Shown here: positions 1-14,113 of the stretch, one piece after another | Numbering within the stretch: the stretch's first letter is position 1 | How the letters are laid out: every line of letters starts with the position of its first letter | Assembly: GCA_965649825.1 (NCBI GenBank) | Contig: OZ287700.1 | Coordinates: forward strand, 1,054,001-1,118,000 | Source of the DNA: Penicillus capitatus | Taxonomy: Eukaryota > Chlorophyta | Reading direction: 5' to 3' | DNA: 64,000 nucleotides | The notes under the pieces: generated by a model | What the model was told of the DNA's origin: nothing | Database searches by the model: none | Seen by the model: the letters and a program-made list of their open reading frames with translations, nothing else | Made by a program: the position numbers and the translations under genes

Positions 1-1756
1 ATCCAGTAAAACGCCCTCTGAATTGAACACAAATTCTTCAGGGATCTGCAGCGAATGCTGTCGATGGAAAGACGTCTATGGACGGATCGACCTGTTGTGG
101 ACTCTCTTCTGGTTGATCTTCATCGTTATCCTCTGGCTCATCTTCCTTCTCTTCATCCTCCGGCTGTTCTGAACTTGGCGGCGGCGGCGGAGGCGGCGGA
201 GGCGGTGGCTGGTTCTCATCTTGTGGCGGCTGGTCGAGTAGAATGGCTCGAGGCAAGATGACCAATCGGACTGCCAGTTCTAAATCTTCCTTACTCACGG
301 TGTTTCGCGCCTCGAGTGCTGCAGCCGCCTTTGCCACCTGAAAGAAGCTCATTTGGATCCACGGATTGGATCAAAGCTCTGTCATAACACCCGAACAGCA
401 AAGATTTCTGAACGGTGTCCTTCGACGAATCCCCTGGCAGCTTCTTCCACCAAATACCCCACCTGGTCTTCTGTGATGCTCACTTCGTTCAAAATTTCAC
501 GGGCAATCAAAATCTGAACGACTGCCAGTATAGCAAAGAAGTGATAGCTGTTTGGTTGCTGGACCTGTGTTTTCGTGGCTTCGGTGACTTCTTTGGATTC
601 ATCGATGAGTTCTAGGGGACGGTTCTGAAACAACGTGGCCGTATCGACGGCTTCGATCCTCTGCTCCATCGTCAGATTGACATCGGCACTGATGGTAACG
701 GCAAATCTGTCCAGCAGATGCTCTCTCAATTTGCCTTCCTCTGGATTGTAAGTCGCAATCAGCAGCGGTCGACACCTGCAAACACCCTTTGCTTAGCACT
801 CGATCCGTCTACCATATCCTCCAATCTGACGGATGGGACACAGACAGTCCTTCTCGTTCGACTCTGTTCACACCGTCTGACAGAGTACTGAGCAAAAGAT
901 TGCAGATCCCATCGTCCAGGAGATTGATTTCGTCCACATAGAGGATCCCGCGATGTGCTTCGGCCAATAGCCCTGGCTGGAATACCGTTTTTCCTTGCTT
1001 CATAGACACACCTGCGATGGGACATGGTAAATGCACAGGCTCTCACTGACTTTGACCGATTCTTCGATATCGACGGTTCCTAGCAGGCGATCCTCTGTCA
1101 CGCCTAAGGGGACTTGGACAAAAGGGGCGTCCTTTATGATGGTCGGAATCTTCACTGTGTCTCTGTACTTCTCTCTAAGATCCTCCTGGTAATGGAAGCT
1201 GTGAAGAAGCTGGTGTCGGTGGAGAACGTACCTCCCATGAGCAAGGATCATTTGGATCGGCATTGCACCAACTGCCATTCACTATTTCAATCGGAGGCAG
1301 TAATGCATGTAGGCCTCGGGCCATGATCGATTTAGCCGTTCCCCTTCTTCCAGAGATCGAGATGCCGCCGAGACCGCGATCGACCGCCCCCAACAGCAAT
1401 GCCTGTTTTACCAGATTCTGTGCCACAACAGCAGCCAAGGGGAAAGCGCGTGACAAGTTGCCAGATCGATCTTCCGGTACATATCCGACCTCTTCCTCCT
1501 CCTCTGCTTCCGCCGCCATTTGAGCTACAGACAGAATCTCGAACAACGGCGATGCGGCGAATCCCGACCTCGTTTTCCAACATTCGAAATCGCAGAGGTC
1601 CGTTGACGTGATCGAATGCGTGTGGACAATGAAGGAGGCGCCCGAAGACAGAGCGACGTGCAACAAGGACTTCTGTGCTGGCCAATGAGACGACCGTATG
1701 AAACGCCTTGCATCTTGCACGGGGCAGATCTGGGATACGATGAAGGGTGATGACAT
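1..1756 (-). CDS. CHLD: Magnesium chelatase subunit D (partial, 3' end beyond window)
   Basis: Subunit of the plastid Mg-chelatase, which inserts Mg into protoporphyrin IX at the start of chlorophyll synthesis. Exons on the minus strand encode the degenerate AAA+ module: [11 protein letters not shown] (Walker A-like region), [47 protein letters not shown] and ATYNPEEG. These are followed by [23 protein letters not shown] and the polyproline (about 11 P) and acidic linker typical of ChlD. The C-terminal integrin-I/vWA domain lies off the left edge. Several short introns are needed, for example 776-830, about 353-405 and about 57-90. The ATG at 1754-1756 gives a long Ser/Arg-rich N-terminus suitable as a transit peptide, but it is not proven. 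The gene is divergent from CDK7, with only 35 bp between the two start codons. The family call is secure; the exact start and introns are inferred. Confidence 0.9.
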
Positions 1757-1791
1757 CTTTGATGTGACGTTTCTGCCATCACTGTACCGTC

Positions 1792-3113
<1,322 letters not shown>

Positions 3114-3521
3114 CAATTGGTGGCAGCTCAATGGTGTAACGAATGTCTATGTCAAGATAGCTTGGTGTTGTGAATCAAATCGACCTCGTTCGTCTGTGTG
3201 ATCGCGCACACATAGGATATGGTGCCGTTGTGATGAATGTAGCTCTTTAGCAAGAGGGCACAGAGTGTATCGGTCTGCCGTTGGAGTGCGTCCGTGTTGA
3301 GTATAAAATCTTGTTCCTTTCGTGTTCTTTTGTCAAATTTTCTGCGGCACTGCGCGAAGACGCGATAAACAAGCTCTGTGAGAAAGCCGACGTCGAGTCG
3401 TTCGTGGACGAAATTAGAATTGATGGTTTTGTGGTTTGCGGCGGTACGGATCAACGTCGAAATCGTAGATCCAAAGAATCGAGGACTGGCATCGCCGTCG
3501 ATAGTAGTCGTCGCTGTAAAA

Positions 3522-4572
3522 ATGCTGTCGCAGCGACAACTGAACTTCTTCGAGGAGCAAGGTGAGGAATACGGAAGCGATAGCACGCCATTCGTCCTTC
3601 TTTCAGGATATCTCGTCATCGAGGATTTTGTAAATGCGGATGAAGTGGCGTCTCTATATAAACGGGCACAAGAACTTCTTCAAAACTACGATCCCTCTGA
3701 GGCATCTCCGTTCTCGGCAACCACCCCCGTACCAGTCAGGACACCATGTCTCTTCGCTGACCATTCCTGTCGCAGAGCAAGATTAAGACAGACTATTTCT
3801 TGAAAACGGCCCACAGTGTTGGGTTCTTTGTGGAAGAGGACGCCGTGGCAGAAAACGGCCAACTGAACTGCGATAAATCTATGGCCATTTGCAAAATCGG
3901 ACACGGTAAGTGGCACGCTATCGTGTTCTTGGTAAGAAAAAGGAATCGCAGCCCTTCATGATCTGGATCGTGTTTTTCGAAACTTCTCTCGATCCACCAA
4001 GATGACCGAGATTTTCAAGAGCCTTGGTTATCGGAGACCCATCCCTGTTCAATCCATGTATGTCTGTAAGGTGAGTGGTGTTGCCGTGAGCTTGTATGAC
4101 GAGAGATCGAGAGGACGTTGTTTAGCATCCTCGTATTGGGGGCGTCGTGCTGCCACACCGAGAAAGCACATTTCTCTATACGGAGCCTCCTTCTGTGATT
4201 GGCGCTTGGTTGGCCATTGAAGAGGCGACGACTGAGAACGGGTGTCTCTATGTCTTACCCAAATCTCACAAGGGCACACTGCACATGCGTTATGGATGGA
4301 ACGCCGACGGAAAGCTGGACGTCTTGTGGGGCGAGAATCCTGAATGGGACATGAGTGTCTTCAAGGCTCTGCCAACAAACCCTGGAACCCTTGTGATGCT
4401 GCATGGAAGCGTTGTACATTGCAGCGGTGCAAATACATCGGACATATCTAGGCATGCTTACACGGTGCATTATGTCGAGAGCGCCTCTGGCTATGAGTGG
4501 TCGAAGGAGAACTGGCTGCAAAGGCCTGCTGGGTTCGATTTTGAACCCCTTTACACTTTGGAGACAGAATAG
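3522..4572 (+). CDS. Phytanoyl-CoA dioxygenase family protein, PHYHD1-like
   Basis: Predicted Fe(II)/2-oxoglutarate-dependent dioxygenase of the PhyH family. Exons 3522-3561, 3607-3728, 3776-3905, 3952-4070 and 4126-4572 join in frame and align over the full length with animal PHYHD1: an early GYLVIEDF segment, SKIKTDYFLKTA, HALHDLD, IPVQSMYVCK, STFLYTEPPSVIGAWLAIE, TENGCLYVLPKSHKG, LVMLHGSVVHCSGAN and a HAYTVHYVE...W-KENWLQ end. The distal iron-ligand His is in GSVVHCS. The substrate cannot be inferred; PHYHD1 does not act on phytanoyl-CoA. One oddity is that the usual first ligand segment (HQD in PHYHD1) reads LPHREST here, i.e. H-x-E in place of H-x-D. That is still a possible metal-binding pair, but it deviates from the family norm. 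Confidence 0.87.
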
Positions 4573-6478
4573 AGAGACTGGCAAATCGATGATGAACAGC
4601 AACGGAGGCTGAAATGTGTCGGCGTGTTTCGCGATCTGTTCCGCTACATGGATCTCTTTCTATCTGTTACAGAGGTCTGCGATATCGACTATGCGAGGAT
4701 GGCATTCCTACGGGAATCCTTCACCGCGCGGCGATCACGTGCTCGTGTGAAAGCACGAACTTGAAAAACTGGTGCCGCGAAATGGAGAGGCGTGATAGCT
4801 CAGGGAAGAATATGCCCAATTTATGGCAAAAACTAACATTTAGACAGGGAGGAGAGTAGCTGTATCAGAACTTTGCTATTTCCTCTATTTCCTGATCAAG
4901 TGATTGTTTCGATGACGGTACGTGATGTTCAGTCGGCGTTATTTTTTGTCGGTTATCTCTCTGCAGTGCATTCTGAAGTTAATCAAACAGGTCGCTGTGA
5001 TCGTAGACGTCGAATCGCGATAACAGCAGAAGGGAGAAGAGAACGAAGTCACGATAGAGTTAATCGTAAAAATCGTTTTGATCCGCTGCAGAGTCCCGAT
5101 CAGAGGCGAGCGAACAAGAGTAACCGAATTCACATATCGGTCGATCTCCGTCGCGATCGCTTTTTCCCGATGAATATCATCAAGATCACAGACTGTCGAT
5201 CGTCTGATGCACACTGAAATCAAAACGATCGAAGTCGACAGACAACATACGTCGAAGCAGTCGGAAAGTTTGGATTCTAGAAAAGTCGATCTCGAACGAG
5301 TTCTTAATCGAAAGCAATCGCCGTGTTAACGTCGAAGTTTTGTTTAGGTATTACAATGTCGTCGGTCCGATTGAAATCGTAGCATGGCAAAATGTAAACA
5401 ATCGCTAGTTCGATGTTTTCTACAAACTGATCGACTAGCAAAGTACTATGGGCGCATCACTGCGAATCGACGATAATCGAAATCATCTCATGGCGCGTGA
5501 TCGAACCCGACAGACGATGAAGAAACGAACGGGGCTCGATTGAGTCGAAGAATCTTTCTGTAAAAACGAGTCGATCGAAATCGAACAAATCGAGAGCAGA
5601 TCGAGAGCAGACATGTCGACAATGGCTTCCCAAATGCGTTCAGACACGCACTATCGAGATGTTTGCACATCACGCACATGAAAATGCAATCGATGCTGTC
5701 TGTCGAAGAAGAGCTGGCAAAGGATGGATCCTCCATAACTGTTCGATGATTTCCTCGGTGCATCGGTTGTGATGTCAAACGATGAGATAGTACAGGAATA
5801 GATTTGCCATTCAAGGATGCAATCTTCTCTCAACTCCGGAACTTTTTGCTCAGGAGAAGTCCTTTCGAGTAACTGGGTATTCAAGCCTGAATGTGAATCA
5901 CTAGATATCTATGAATCCTAGAGTATCTAGAGTACACAGTAAACAAGCAACACTAAGCTTTTGAGCTTTGCTCTAAGTACAGTGCATTGGCGTGGCATCA
6001 ATGCTTCCCACCTACGATGCACCTATGAGTAATTGCTCTCGCCAGCTGGAGGCCTTGAAAACAGAGCAAAGCCTTCACTAAAGTCTAGGATCAGTAAAAC
6101 AAAATGAGCTTTAGGCGCAAAGTAACAGAGATATGTTGCTTGATTCATAAGGCTACTCACAATGGACGATAATGCTTACAGAGCTGTCCTCCTCCAGTGA
6201 ACATCAACAGACGTGCAAGCACTTTATTTTGCATAGGACTTCCTGTGAGTGATTAAATTTATCGACGAGGATGCAATCCCTGTGAGAACATCAAACTTCA
6301 GCTCTGTAAGGTATGAGTAAGTGGATGGATGGATGGATAAGTAAGCAGAGTATGGTTTATTCCTTGACGCATCTTGAACAAACGGCAATCGACGTTTGCT
6401 CAATCCAACAAAAAAGGAAAGAGTTTCCTAAAAGACTCTATGCTCGATACTGCGCGTTTGATTGTGCCACAGTATTGC
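4573..6478. other. Gene-poor interval between the PhyH-like and TRP-like genes
   Basis: No open frame here shows recognisable domains or joins into a convincing spliced gene. From about 4980 to 5600 the sequence is rich in TCGA/CGATCG-type words, as in the other gene-poor intervals. A short TGGA tandem tract lies at 6322-6338. The remainder would include the 3' flanks of the two convergent genes. Confidence 0.5.
6322..6338. repeat. Short (GGAT)n microsatellite
   Basis: About four tandem copies of GGAT, read directly from the sequence, in the intergenic interval downstream of the TRP-like gene. Confidence 0.9.
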
Positions 6479-8933
6479 TCAACTAGAAGATGGACCAGTC
6501 GCATCCAGTTTTTGAAGGATGTGGTCTATGGCAGACTCCAATCTGTCTATTCTGTCCTCCATGCGACACCTCCAATTCTCCTCCTGAAGTTTGTCTTGTG
6601 TTGTTTCTTTGTCGACCTTCGAACAATGCGCTGTCAATTCCTCCATCTTCTTTTCCAGAAGTGCAATTGGCTCCATCTTTTTATCTAGGAGTGCAAGTGG
6701 CTCCTTCAAACTTCTCGAAATCTTGTGCACTTCAAACTTGACGGTTCTTTCTATGGCTACCAGTCTGCCCTGCCATTCATCTTCACGCGATTCTAGTCCA
6801 TTGACTTCGGGAACGAGAAAATGGAAGTAACCTCCCTCCAATGCATTCGCAATAACTTCACTTGTCGTCCTTCTACGTCGTCCTGGTTGAAGGCATCGAT
6901 ACCAACCCCAAAACAGAAAGCAGCAAAACCGTATAAGAGAGTAACTGCGTTGCCATCAAACATGACAGTAAGCTTTAGATTCCGATTATACTTCGATGAC
7001 TTACCGCGCACATCTGCCAGAACCATTCACAGACTGAACTCTGGCAACTATCCGGAGTCGCAGTTTTCGCAGTTCTCCTTTCTCCTTTGATCGAACTCTG
7101 TCGTAGATATCTTGCACAGTGGCGATCAGCACACTGATCAATACGATCGGTAAGATGTAGATGAATGAAGCAAACAGTAGAGTGGCCCAAACTGGAAGAT
7201 AATTGTATCAAGAACGAAACATCTGCACCGGCATATCAGATCTAACATCGAGAACACAGCAAGGGAGGTTAATGAGGACATACCTCCACTTCGAAGTTCC
7301 CAAGGGAGGCGTAGAGGAGGGTTTCAAGTGCATGCGGAAGAGTATCGAAGTTCTCTTCCTCAACGATCATAAACCCGCTCTTAAAGAGCGCCACAAATGC
7401 AGAAGAATACCCAACGATGAACAGCGTCATCAATGGCAGAAAACGCCAGGAGTCTGAGACAGCTGATTTTACCATCGAGACGAAGGTCCCGATTCGTTCA
7501 AACGGTTCCCACAAGAAAAACATCTAAGATGCACGAACAAACTCAGTGGGAGGCGGAATTGATTTGGTGAATACCGCGATCCATTGAAGGACGCAGATGA
7601 GGGATGTGAGAAAGACGTAGTACGCGCTGTAATGACCATACAGGAAAGTTAGCACAAAAAGCAGAAAGTCAATCGCCGAGATGCTGATCCTACACCCATC
7701 CATCTCGTAAACTCGCTCGACAAACGATTAGGCAAGTGATTGCTTACCTTTGAACAGACCGGAGGTAAAAAGTTCCAAGGGATCGTACAAGGGTGGAAAT
7801 AGTTATCATTAGATATGGTGAAAGAATATCGATCAACCATCCGTACTCATATGGAGAGTCAATCGCAAGGGAGAAGAGGGTAAAAGCTAAAGTTGCTACG
7901 CCATCCAGGATGATGAAGATTTTATAGACAGGACGATAAACTTGAAACCAATGGTCAACAAAATTCATCAGCGTCTCGGATTCGAACACTTCCACTGGCA
8001 AGCCCAGACTGTGGAGGTATTTACAGAGATGTTCTTCCCTACGGTTGACGAGGCAGAGTAACGGACGCAGGAAAAACGATAGCAATGCGTTGGGTTCTTA
8101 CCGAGGTACTGGAGAACCGATGCAGAAGACCTTCGCAATCACGGTCATTTGCGCATCCGAGATTCTGGTGATCGAGTGTGCTTCCTCTTCCCAGTGCTCG
8201 ATCCATAAACCCTTTCCCTGTTCGCCGTCCATCGCTGTCCAGTTGTCCGGTATTGTCTTTGTAATCATCGTTTTCGGTATCTTGCTTTTACTATCAAGAA
8301 AAACCTTCGGTACTTGAAATCTGGCGTACTCGATGGTAAACTTATCGTTCTTGAGGAGATCCGCCAGCATTTCGGGATATCTTTCGGCGATGGTGCGTAG
8401 GTGTTTCGCCAGGAGATCACTCGTCTCTTCGACAGAAGAGCACTTCTCAGTGAGCTTTTGCAGAATGAATCTGACACTCCCGTATGCATCGTTATCGATC
8501 GCCCACAACAGCAGATCTTCACCCTCTTTTAAGAATGTCACGGCAATTCCTTCGTTCTGTGCGTAATCAAGCAGCATATTTGCGCAGTCGTATTGACCTT
8601 TCTTGATGGCATCCCAGAAAAAAGGTTGTCCGTTTTCGTCAGTCGCGTCGAAGACATGGATTCCGTGCTCGGAGATGAGCCTGTCCGTCAAGCAGAACGA
8701 GCACTGACCGGCCGAAACGTGCAAGGGTGCTGCTGCTCACCATTTCACGTCTTCCGGTTCCCATTTCAACAGCGGTTCAAAAACGCGTCGTCGGAATTCG
8801 TTCGGTGAACCGCCGCTCTCTTGTCCTAGAACATCGCGTCGTCGTTCATTCTTCGGTCGAGAGATAAAGAAGATATAAATGGTTCTTACACACCTGCGGT
8901 CGCAGCTTGTCGCGTTGTTCGCTGCGGCCTCAT
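6479..8933 (-). CDS. TRP-like cation channel with N-terminal ankyrin-like region
   Basis: Predicted membrane cation channel. The first exon (ATG at 8931-8933) splices to a helical, ankyrin-like region (PFFWDAIKKGQYDCANMLLD, LLLWAIDNDAYGSVRFIL). Downstream exons give a six-segment ion-transport module: hydrophobic stretches around 7750-7960 and 7600-7720 (LTFLYGHYSAYYVFLTSLIC), then the TRP-type S5-pore-S6 block with RIGTFVSMVK, FLPLMTLFIVGYSSAFVALF, pore helix ALETLLYASLGNFEVE, and S6 LLFASFIYILPIVLISVLIA followed by TVQDIYDRVRSKE. The C-terminal exon (6479-6841) is a charged coiled coil (MEELTAHCSKVDKE, RIDRLESAIDHILQKL) that could multimerise. Exons are joined by 40-55 nt introns. TRP-family membership is inferred from the layout and the pore/S6 pattern; the subfamily (TRPV-like?) is uncertain. 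Confidence 0.72.
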
Positions 8934-10075
8934 CTCCCGTCTCGGGTCGCCCATTTGCTGCTACAGAGGAAACAGGTGCCGTTCGTCGTTTTCCTCGTTC
9001 GGAGCGTTTTCAGCGATTCTTGACAATACTGTACCTCATGATAAAGCGGTAACGCGAAAGGAAGCTCGGAAAGTGCGTAAATGTGGTGGTAATGTGTCCT
9101 CAGACGGACGATCGCCTTTTTGAAACAGATCACGCTCTCTGTCATGCACCGGCATCATTTCTATTTGATGCAGCATAAAGTCCATCAAACAAAATGTATC
9201 TTAAGATGGATAGAGCACAGGTAAAAAGATAAGACCTGTGACTCCATGCCACGTGTTAGTCGATTTTGGTCGCTTATCGGAATACCTAGAACATCTCGCA
9301 GCTCAAAATTCAACAGACACAGATGAAGAATCAGAATCCTCGCATATATGTCTAAGAAGAATCACCCAATGTCGCTGAGCTCAACAAACGCAGCCGATTT
9401 TCCTCCATATCCGCTAAGCCCTAGATGTCCACCTTTGGAAAGAACTAAGTTCTCATCTAGAGCTGTGTTTTCTGGCATGACTAGATCCAACCGTATTCCA
9501 GAATCTGTCAAGAGACACTCTTTGTAACAGAAGTCCCAAAATGCCGCATCCTGGGATCATATCAGCAAGTGATTGTATCGTCTTTCAAATCACGCCATCG
9601 ATCCTACGAACAGAAATGGACTCCTACATAGTCATGGTCAATAGTTCAGCTCCTCCTGTAGCACAAGAGAATTTCACAGTTTTGAATTTAAATGGATGCA
9701 CGCGTTCGCGGCTTACTAATGTCACGCTTTATCGAAACCGTTCACCAAACACACGAGGAATTTTGGTGTCTCCGAACCTCCATTGCTCTGTACCACCAAA
9801 CAACACCTTTTAACGACGCAAAGGAGAAAACGCAACGTTTGTCATGAGGACTGCTGGACACTGCCAGGAAGAACAAGATTCATACAGCGTTTAACGATAA
9901 CCGCAGAACTAACTTCCGCGACCGTTATATCAAATAAAAGTTACGTTATTCTACGCGTTGTGAGCTTATTTCGTGTGTAATCTGTTCGACGAAAAACTTT
10001 CGCTCGTTTGCGCCGAATCGTTCTCGCATTCGTCGTTCATATATTTATCATAGACACGACTACAGTGGCCGAATC
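8934..10075. other. Divergent intergenic region between the TRP-like and USP7-like genes
   Basis: This contains the upstream regions of two divergent genes. A 90-codon frame at 9541-9813 has an alternating hydrophobic pattern with possible N-glycosylation sites, but no start context, splice partner or recognisable domain, so I do not call it a gene. Confidence 0.45.
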
Positions 10076-13000
10076 ATGATACAAAGACTGTTTCGTCGCT
10101 TCAGAAAAAGCAAAGGAACTGCTGTGCCAACGAATACAGAGACTAATACAGCGATAAACAGTAAAACAGCGACAAAACACGCAGAACAGAATGCGACGCT
10201 GTGTCACTGTTGTAGACTCGGTGAGCGCAACGGACAGAGCGACGACGAAGGCGGAACAACCGTCGCAATGGCAAGGAACATACACAGTGATCCAAAGGCT
10301 CTCTAAAATACGCACTCCGACGCGGTGTTCTTCGTTGGCAGTGGCGCGTAGAGAACTTTTCGCGAATCGAAGCACGAAAAAGCTGTTCACCTGAATTCGA
10401 CATTGATACATACACCTGGTAGGTCTGTCATTCCGTTGTCACAAATGCTTTAAAGGGATGCGCGTAGGCGATTGATACTCTTTCCGAGAGGTAATGAAAG
10501 TGTGACCAAGGGGGAGTTCGTGGCTGCCTATCTGGACTTCCCGGAAGCATGCTTCACTCCACGCCAGCTCTGTCCAAAAGCATATTTCGAACTAGTCGCC
10601 GTCAATCACGAACAAGAATCGATGTCCTTGAGACGCAGTTTGGGATTTCTCTCATTGCGAGTTCTCACTCTTCCGTGTCTAGGGGGGAGTCATTGGTTTA
10701 CGAACGAGGCAAGGGATTGGGGTTTCGCTCAATTTCTGCCTCTTGAAGACACGCAGCATGCGACAACCGGTTTTGTAGTCAATGACACGCTTACGTTGAC
10801 GGTCAACATCACAATGCAGAGAGAAACGCATCTGGACAAACTGACGCGCAGCCAGACTGGATTTGTTGGTTTGAAAGACGAGGAAGACAACAGCTACATG
10901 AACTCACTCCTTCAGTGTCTCTATCACATTCGCCGCTTCAGAAGAGTGAGAATTTGGTAACTTGTTGTGATGGACAGGCAACAATGAACGATTTAGGCTG
11001 TTTATCGCACACCGACGCTGGAGACGGTTAAACCAGAAAGATCCGTTCCGTTGGCACTCCAGAAGCTCTTCTACAGGGTGAATCAAGAAACGCAAGATCG
11101 CTCTGCTGAAGGCAACTCTGTCGCTGTTGTTGTTTAGCTTCAATACCAAAACTCGGTTGTCAGCACAAAAGACGTGATAAAATACTTAAAATGGAGAACG
11201 AAGAATGCTCTCTTCTGGTGGCACATCGAAGAAATGCAAGTGACATTGTGCGAAGACCTAGAGCAGAAGATGAAGGTCACACTCACTCTACGCTCAGTCG
11301 CACCAACATACTGTTCTTTTCAGGACACGGAGGTGGAGACTGCCATAGCTGATCTCTTCGTCGGGCACTACTCGGCCTACGTGAAGTGTCGTTACGTTCC
11401 ATACACCTCATCACACAGAGAGCCGTACATGGGAATCGAGTTGAATGTGTCGGGATGCAGGAACGTCTACGAATCCCTGAAGAGATCCTGTGCAGAGGAG
11501 ATGCTAGAAGGAGCACACAAGTACTATACAGACAAATACGGAGCCCAGGTCAGATCTCACTCTTTGAATCGCCGCGCCTCGATCGAATGACCAAGGTCTT
11601 CCCTGTCAGGATGCCCGATGCCGTGTACGGTTTGAAAGCTTTCCTCCTGTTCTGCAATTGCATCTAAAGCGATTTGAATACAACTCTTTTTGCGATCCCA
11701 TTAAAGTATGTGACACTTTGGTTTTGTTTTCCGAAATTGTGACGGATCTGTGGCTCTTCGCGTAGATTAACGGTCGTTACGAGTTCTACGACGAACTAAA
11801 CCTCGACTGCAATAATCGCACTTTGTTTTCCAAAACCACTGACAAGACAGTTGTCAACAAGTATCGACTGCACAGTGTGCTAGTGTGCAGTAAACGGCCA
11901 CATGGGTGGCATTACTCCGTCTTCATCAAGTTGAACGACAAATGGTACGAGTTCCACGATGGAGTCGTCGAGGAAGTGACCGAGAGACAAGCAATCACTG
12001 AGCAATTCGGTCAAAGCACGTTCTTCCGTTAAAATTTGTGAGTGGCATGATGCGACAGCACAGGTGACGAAGACAATCCGGTCGAGTCGGATCTAGTGGC
12101 AGGCCTCGAGGGTTCAACGCAGTCCGTTGCCTGTATGCTGATGTACATTCGGACATCAGATTGGGATTGGGTCATGTGCGAGACTGACAAAGACGATATC
12201 GCAGAGCCCGTCCGCAGAATGCTCGAAGTACCACTGGTCGTAGTGATGCTTGTCCCATAAAATAAGATACTGTCAGGTACAACAGATGAGGAAAGAGAGA
12301 CGACAGGAAGCGAAAAAAGAGGGGCATCTGTATGTGGTGATTAAGGTGGCTGGCGAAAGGCACTTCGCTGAACAATTGGGAGAGAGTTGCTACTTTGATT
12401 TGGTGGATTTTGACGGCGTTCAGAACTACAGAGTTCATAAGAAGACGCCGTTCGAAGATTTCAAAGAGATGATCAGCCGAGACTTTGGCATTGCCAAACA
12501 TCTCCAGCGCTTCTGGTCATGGACCCTTCGTCAGAACGGGACCACGAGAATTGAAAAGCCTTTAGAGGCAGTGTCCGGCAAGATCAAAACTGTCCTGGAT
12601 CTCGCAGCCTTCAGAGAGAGGCATCTCCCACCGGCCTCCGAGAAGACCGCCTTGATGACAGTTAAACTCTTTTTGGAAACGCCGGACGTCGGCAATGTGC
12701 TGCATTCGTTGCGGCAGACAGAGATTCTCATCTTCATTAAGCATTATGATTCAAGACTCAGAAGGCTCTCGTACGTCGGACATCTCTATGTTGAGCAGTC
12801 AATGCAGATTCGAAAAATCTTGAAGAAGGCGAAGAGATTAGCAGGCATTCCACAGAACGCAGATATTATAGGATTCGAAGAACTGAAGTTTTCTCCCCAA
12901 GTCACCTGTCCACATTTGCAACCTGATCACACGGCAGCAATGGTGAGATGTTTATCATGTTCTACTGGATCGCACTCTTCTTCCATCACAGTGTCAACTC

Positions 13001-14113
13001 ATTCGAGGTGACATTATCACTATCCAGGAACGCGTCAACGAGGCCGAGGTGATCGAGCAGGCCTTTCCCCATCCAACCGTTGAGTCCTTTCTGAAGTTCA
13101 TTCGGAACCACAGAGAGGTGTATTTCAAACCGCTTGAGAATCGAAAGGTTCTCTTTGTCTCACATCTGGCACATCATGTCACAGTGTCTATAGGACGATG
13201 ATTTAAAATTGGAACTGCTGGAAACAATGAAATACGATCAGGTGACGACCGAACTGGCCAATCATCTGAAAGTGGAAGATCCCAAAAAGATTCGTCTGAC
13301 ACGACACAATATTGATCTTGATGTGCCACACAGAAATCCCATAAAATACAATGGCATCAACCGTTTACAAGCCATGCTATTGGACTCCAACCGGTACACG
13401 AATATCCTCTACTATGAGGTACTGGACATGCAGCTCCCTTCTCTGGAAAGGATGAAATGTGTGAGTATATGCTTTCACAACCAGAAATCTGAACTGCAGT
13501 CTATGCACATGTTCCGACTACCACAAGAGAAAACAAACGGTGACCTCATTGAGCAGTTGAAGCAAGAGCTTGGCGATGATTACGCCAATTCTGACTTCCG
13601 ATTCATGCGGATTCGGTACTCCAGGATCTACAAAGTAACGTGTTACATCAATTCATACGACACGGATCGTTCTGCGGTCAGGTGCTGGAGCACGAGACAC
13701 CGCTCAAATCGCTGCATGAGAATGACTGGACCCTTCGAGCAGAAGTTATACCAGAAGATCAACGGTACCTGAAATCGAACGAGTATATGGTGCATTGTTG
13801 TCATTGCGATACCAGCGGCATCAGGCCGACGTTCTTCGGAGATCCTTTGTGGATACGTGTGAAGAAAAGAGAAAAGCTGAGAGATATCAAGAAACGCATT
13901 CAGGCAACACTAGAGATTCCAGACGGGGACTTTATGCAATGGAGATTTGGATATCATCGAAGACAGGGACAGTCTCTGGAGTACCTGAGGGACAACGATA
14001 AAGTCGTTGCCAAGTTTTCGACTAATCCTCTCGTATCGACGAATGAAAAGTACCTTGGAGACAACCAGTCTTTCATTGCTTTGGAACATGAAAACACTAA
14101 GCCAAAACCATGA
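10076..14113 (+). CDS. USP7/UBP12-like protein, probable inactive deubiquitinase (catalytic Cys replaced)
   Basis: Homologue of ubiquitin-specific protease 7 (plant UBP12/13). In order: a short basic N-terminus; MATH domain (ENFSRIEARK, then LILFPRGNES, AYFELVAVNHEQES, EARDWGFAQFLPLED); USP domain from TGFVGLKDEEDNSYMNSLL to LHSVLVC, HGWHYSVFIKLNDKWYEFHD; then the USP7 C-terminal ubiquitin-like segments (HLYVVIKVAGERHFAEQLG, YFDLVDFDGV, DFGIAKHLQRFWSW) to the TGA at 14111-14113. Many 45-60 nt introns interrupt it. The Cys box, normally NQGATCYMNS, reads DEEDNSYMNS with Ser (AGC, 10892-10894) at the catalytic position, and the downstream QDVQEL block is also degenerate. The catalytic His (CAT 11910-11912) remains. 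Substrate binding through the MATH and UBL regions may persist. The extreme N-terminus is uncertain. Confidence 0.88.

Noticed and set aside
3152-3619. 155-codon minus-strand frame upstream of the PhyH-like gene
   Set aside because: It overlaps the first PhyH exons on the other strand and has no recognisable content.
9541-9813. Plus-strand frame of 90 codons with repeated NxT/NxS sites, reminiscent of a beta-helix fragment
   Set aside because: Too short, with no signal peptide, splice partner or paralogue visible, and located in a divergent promoter region.
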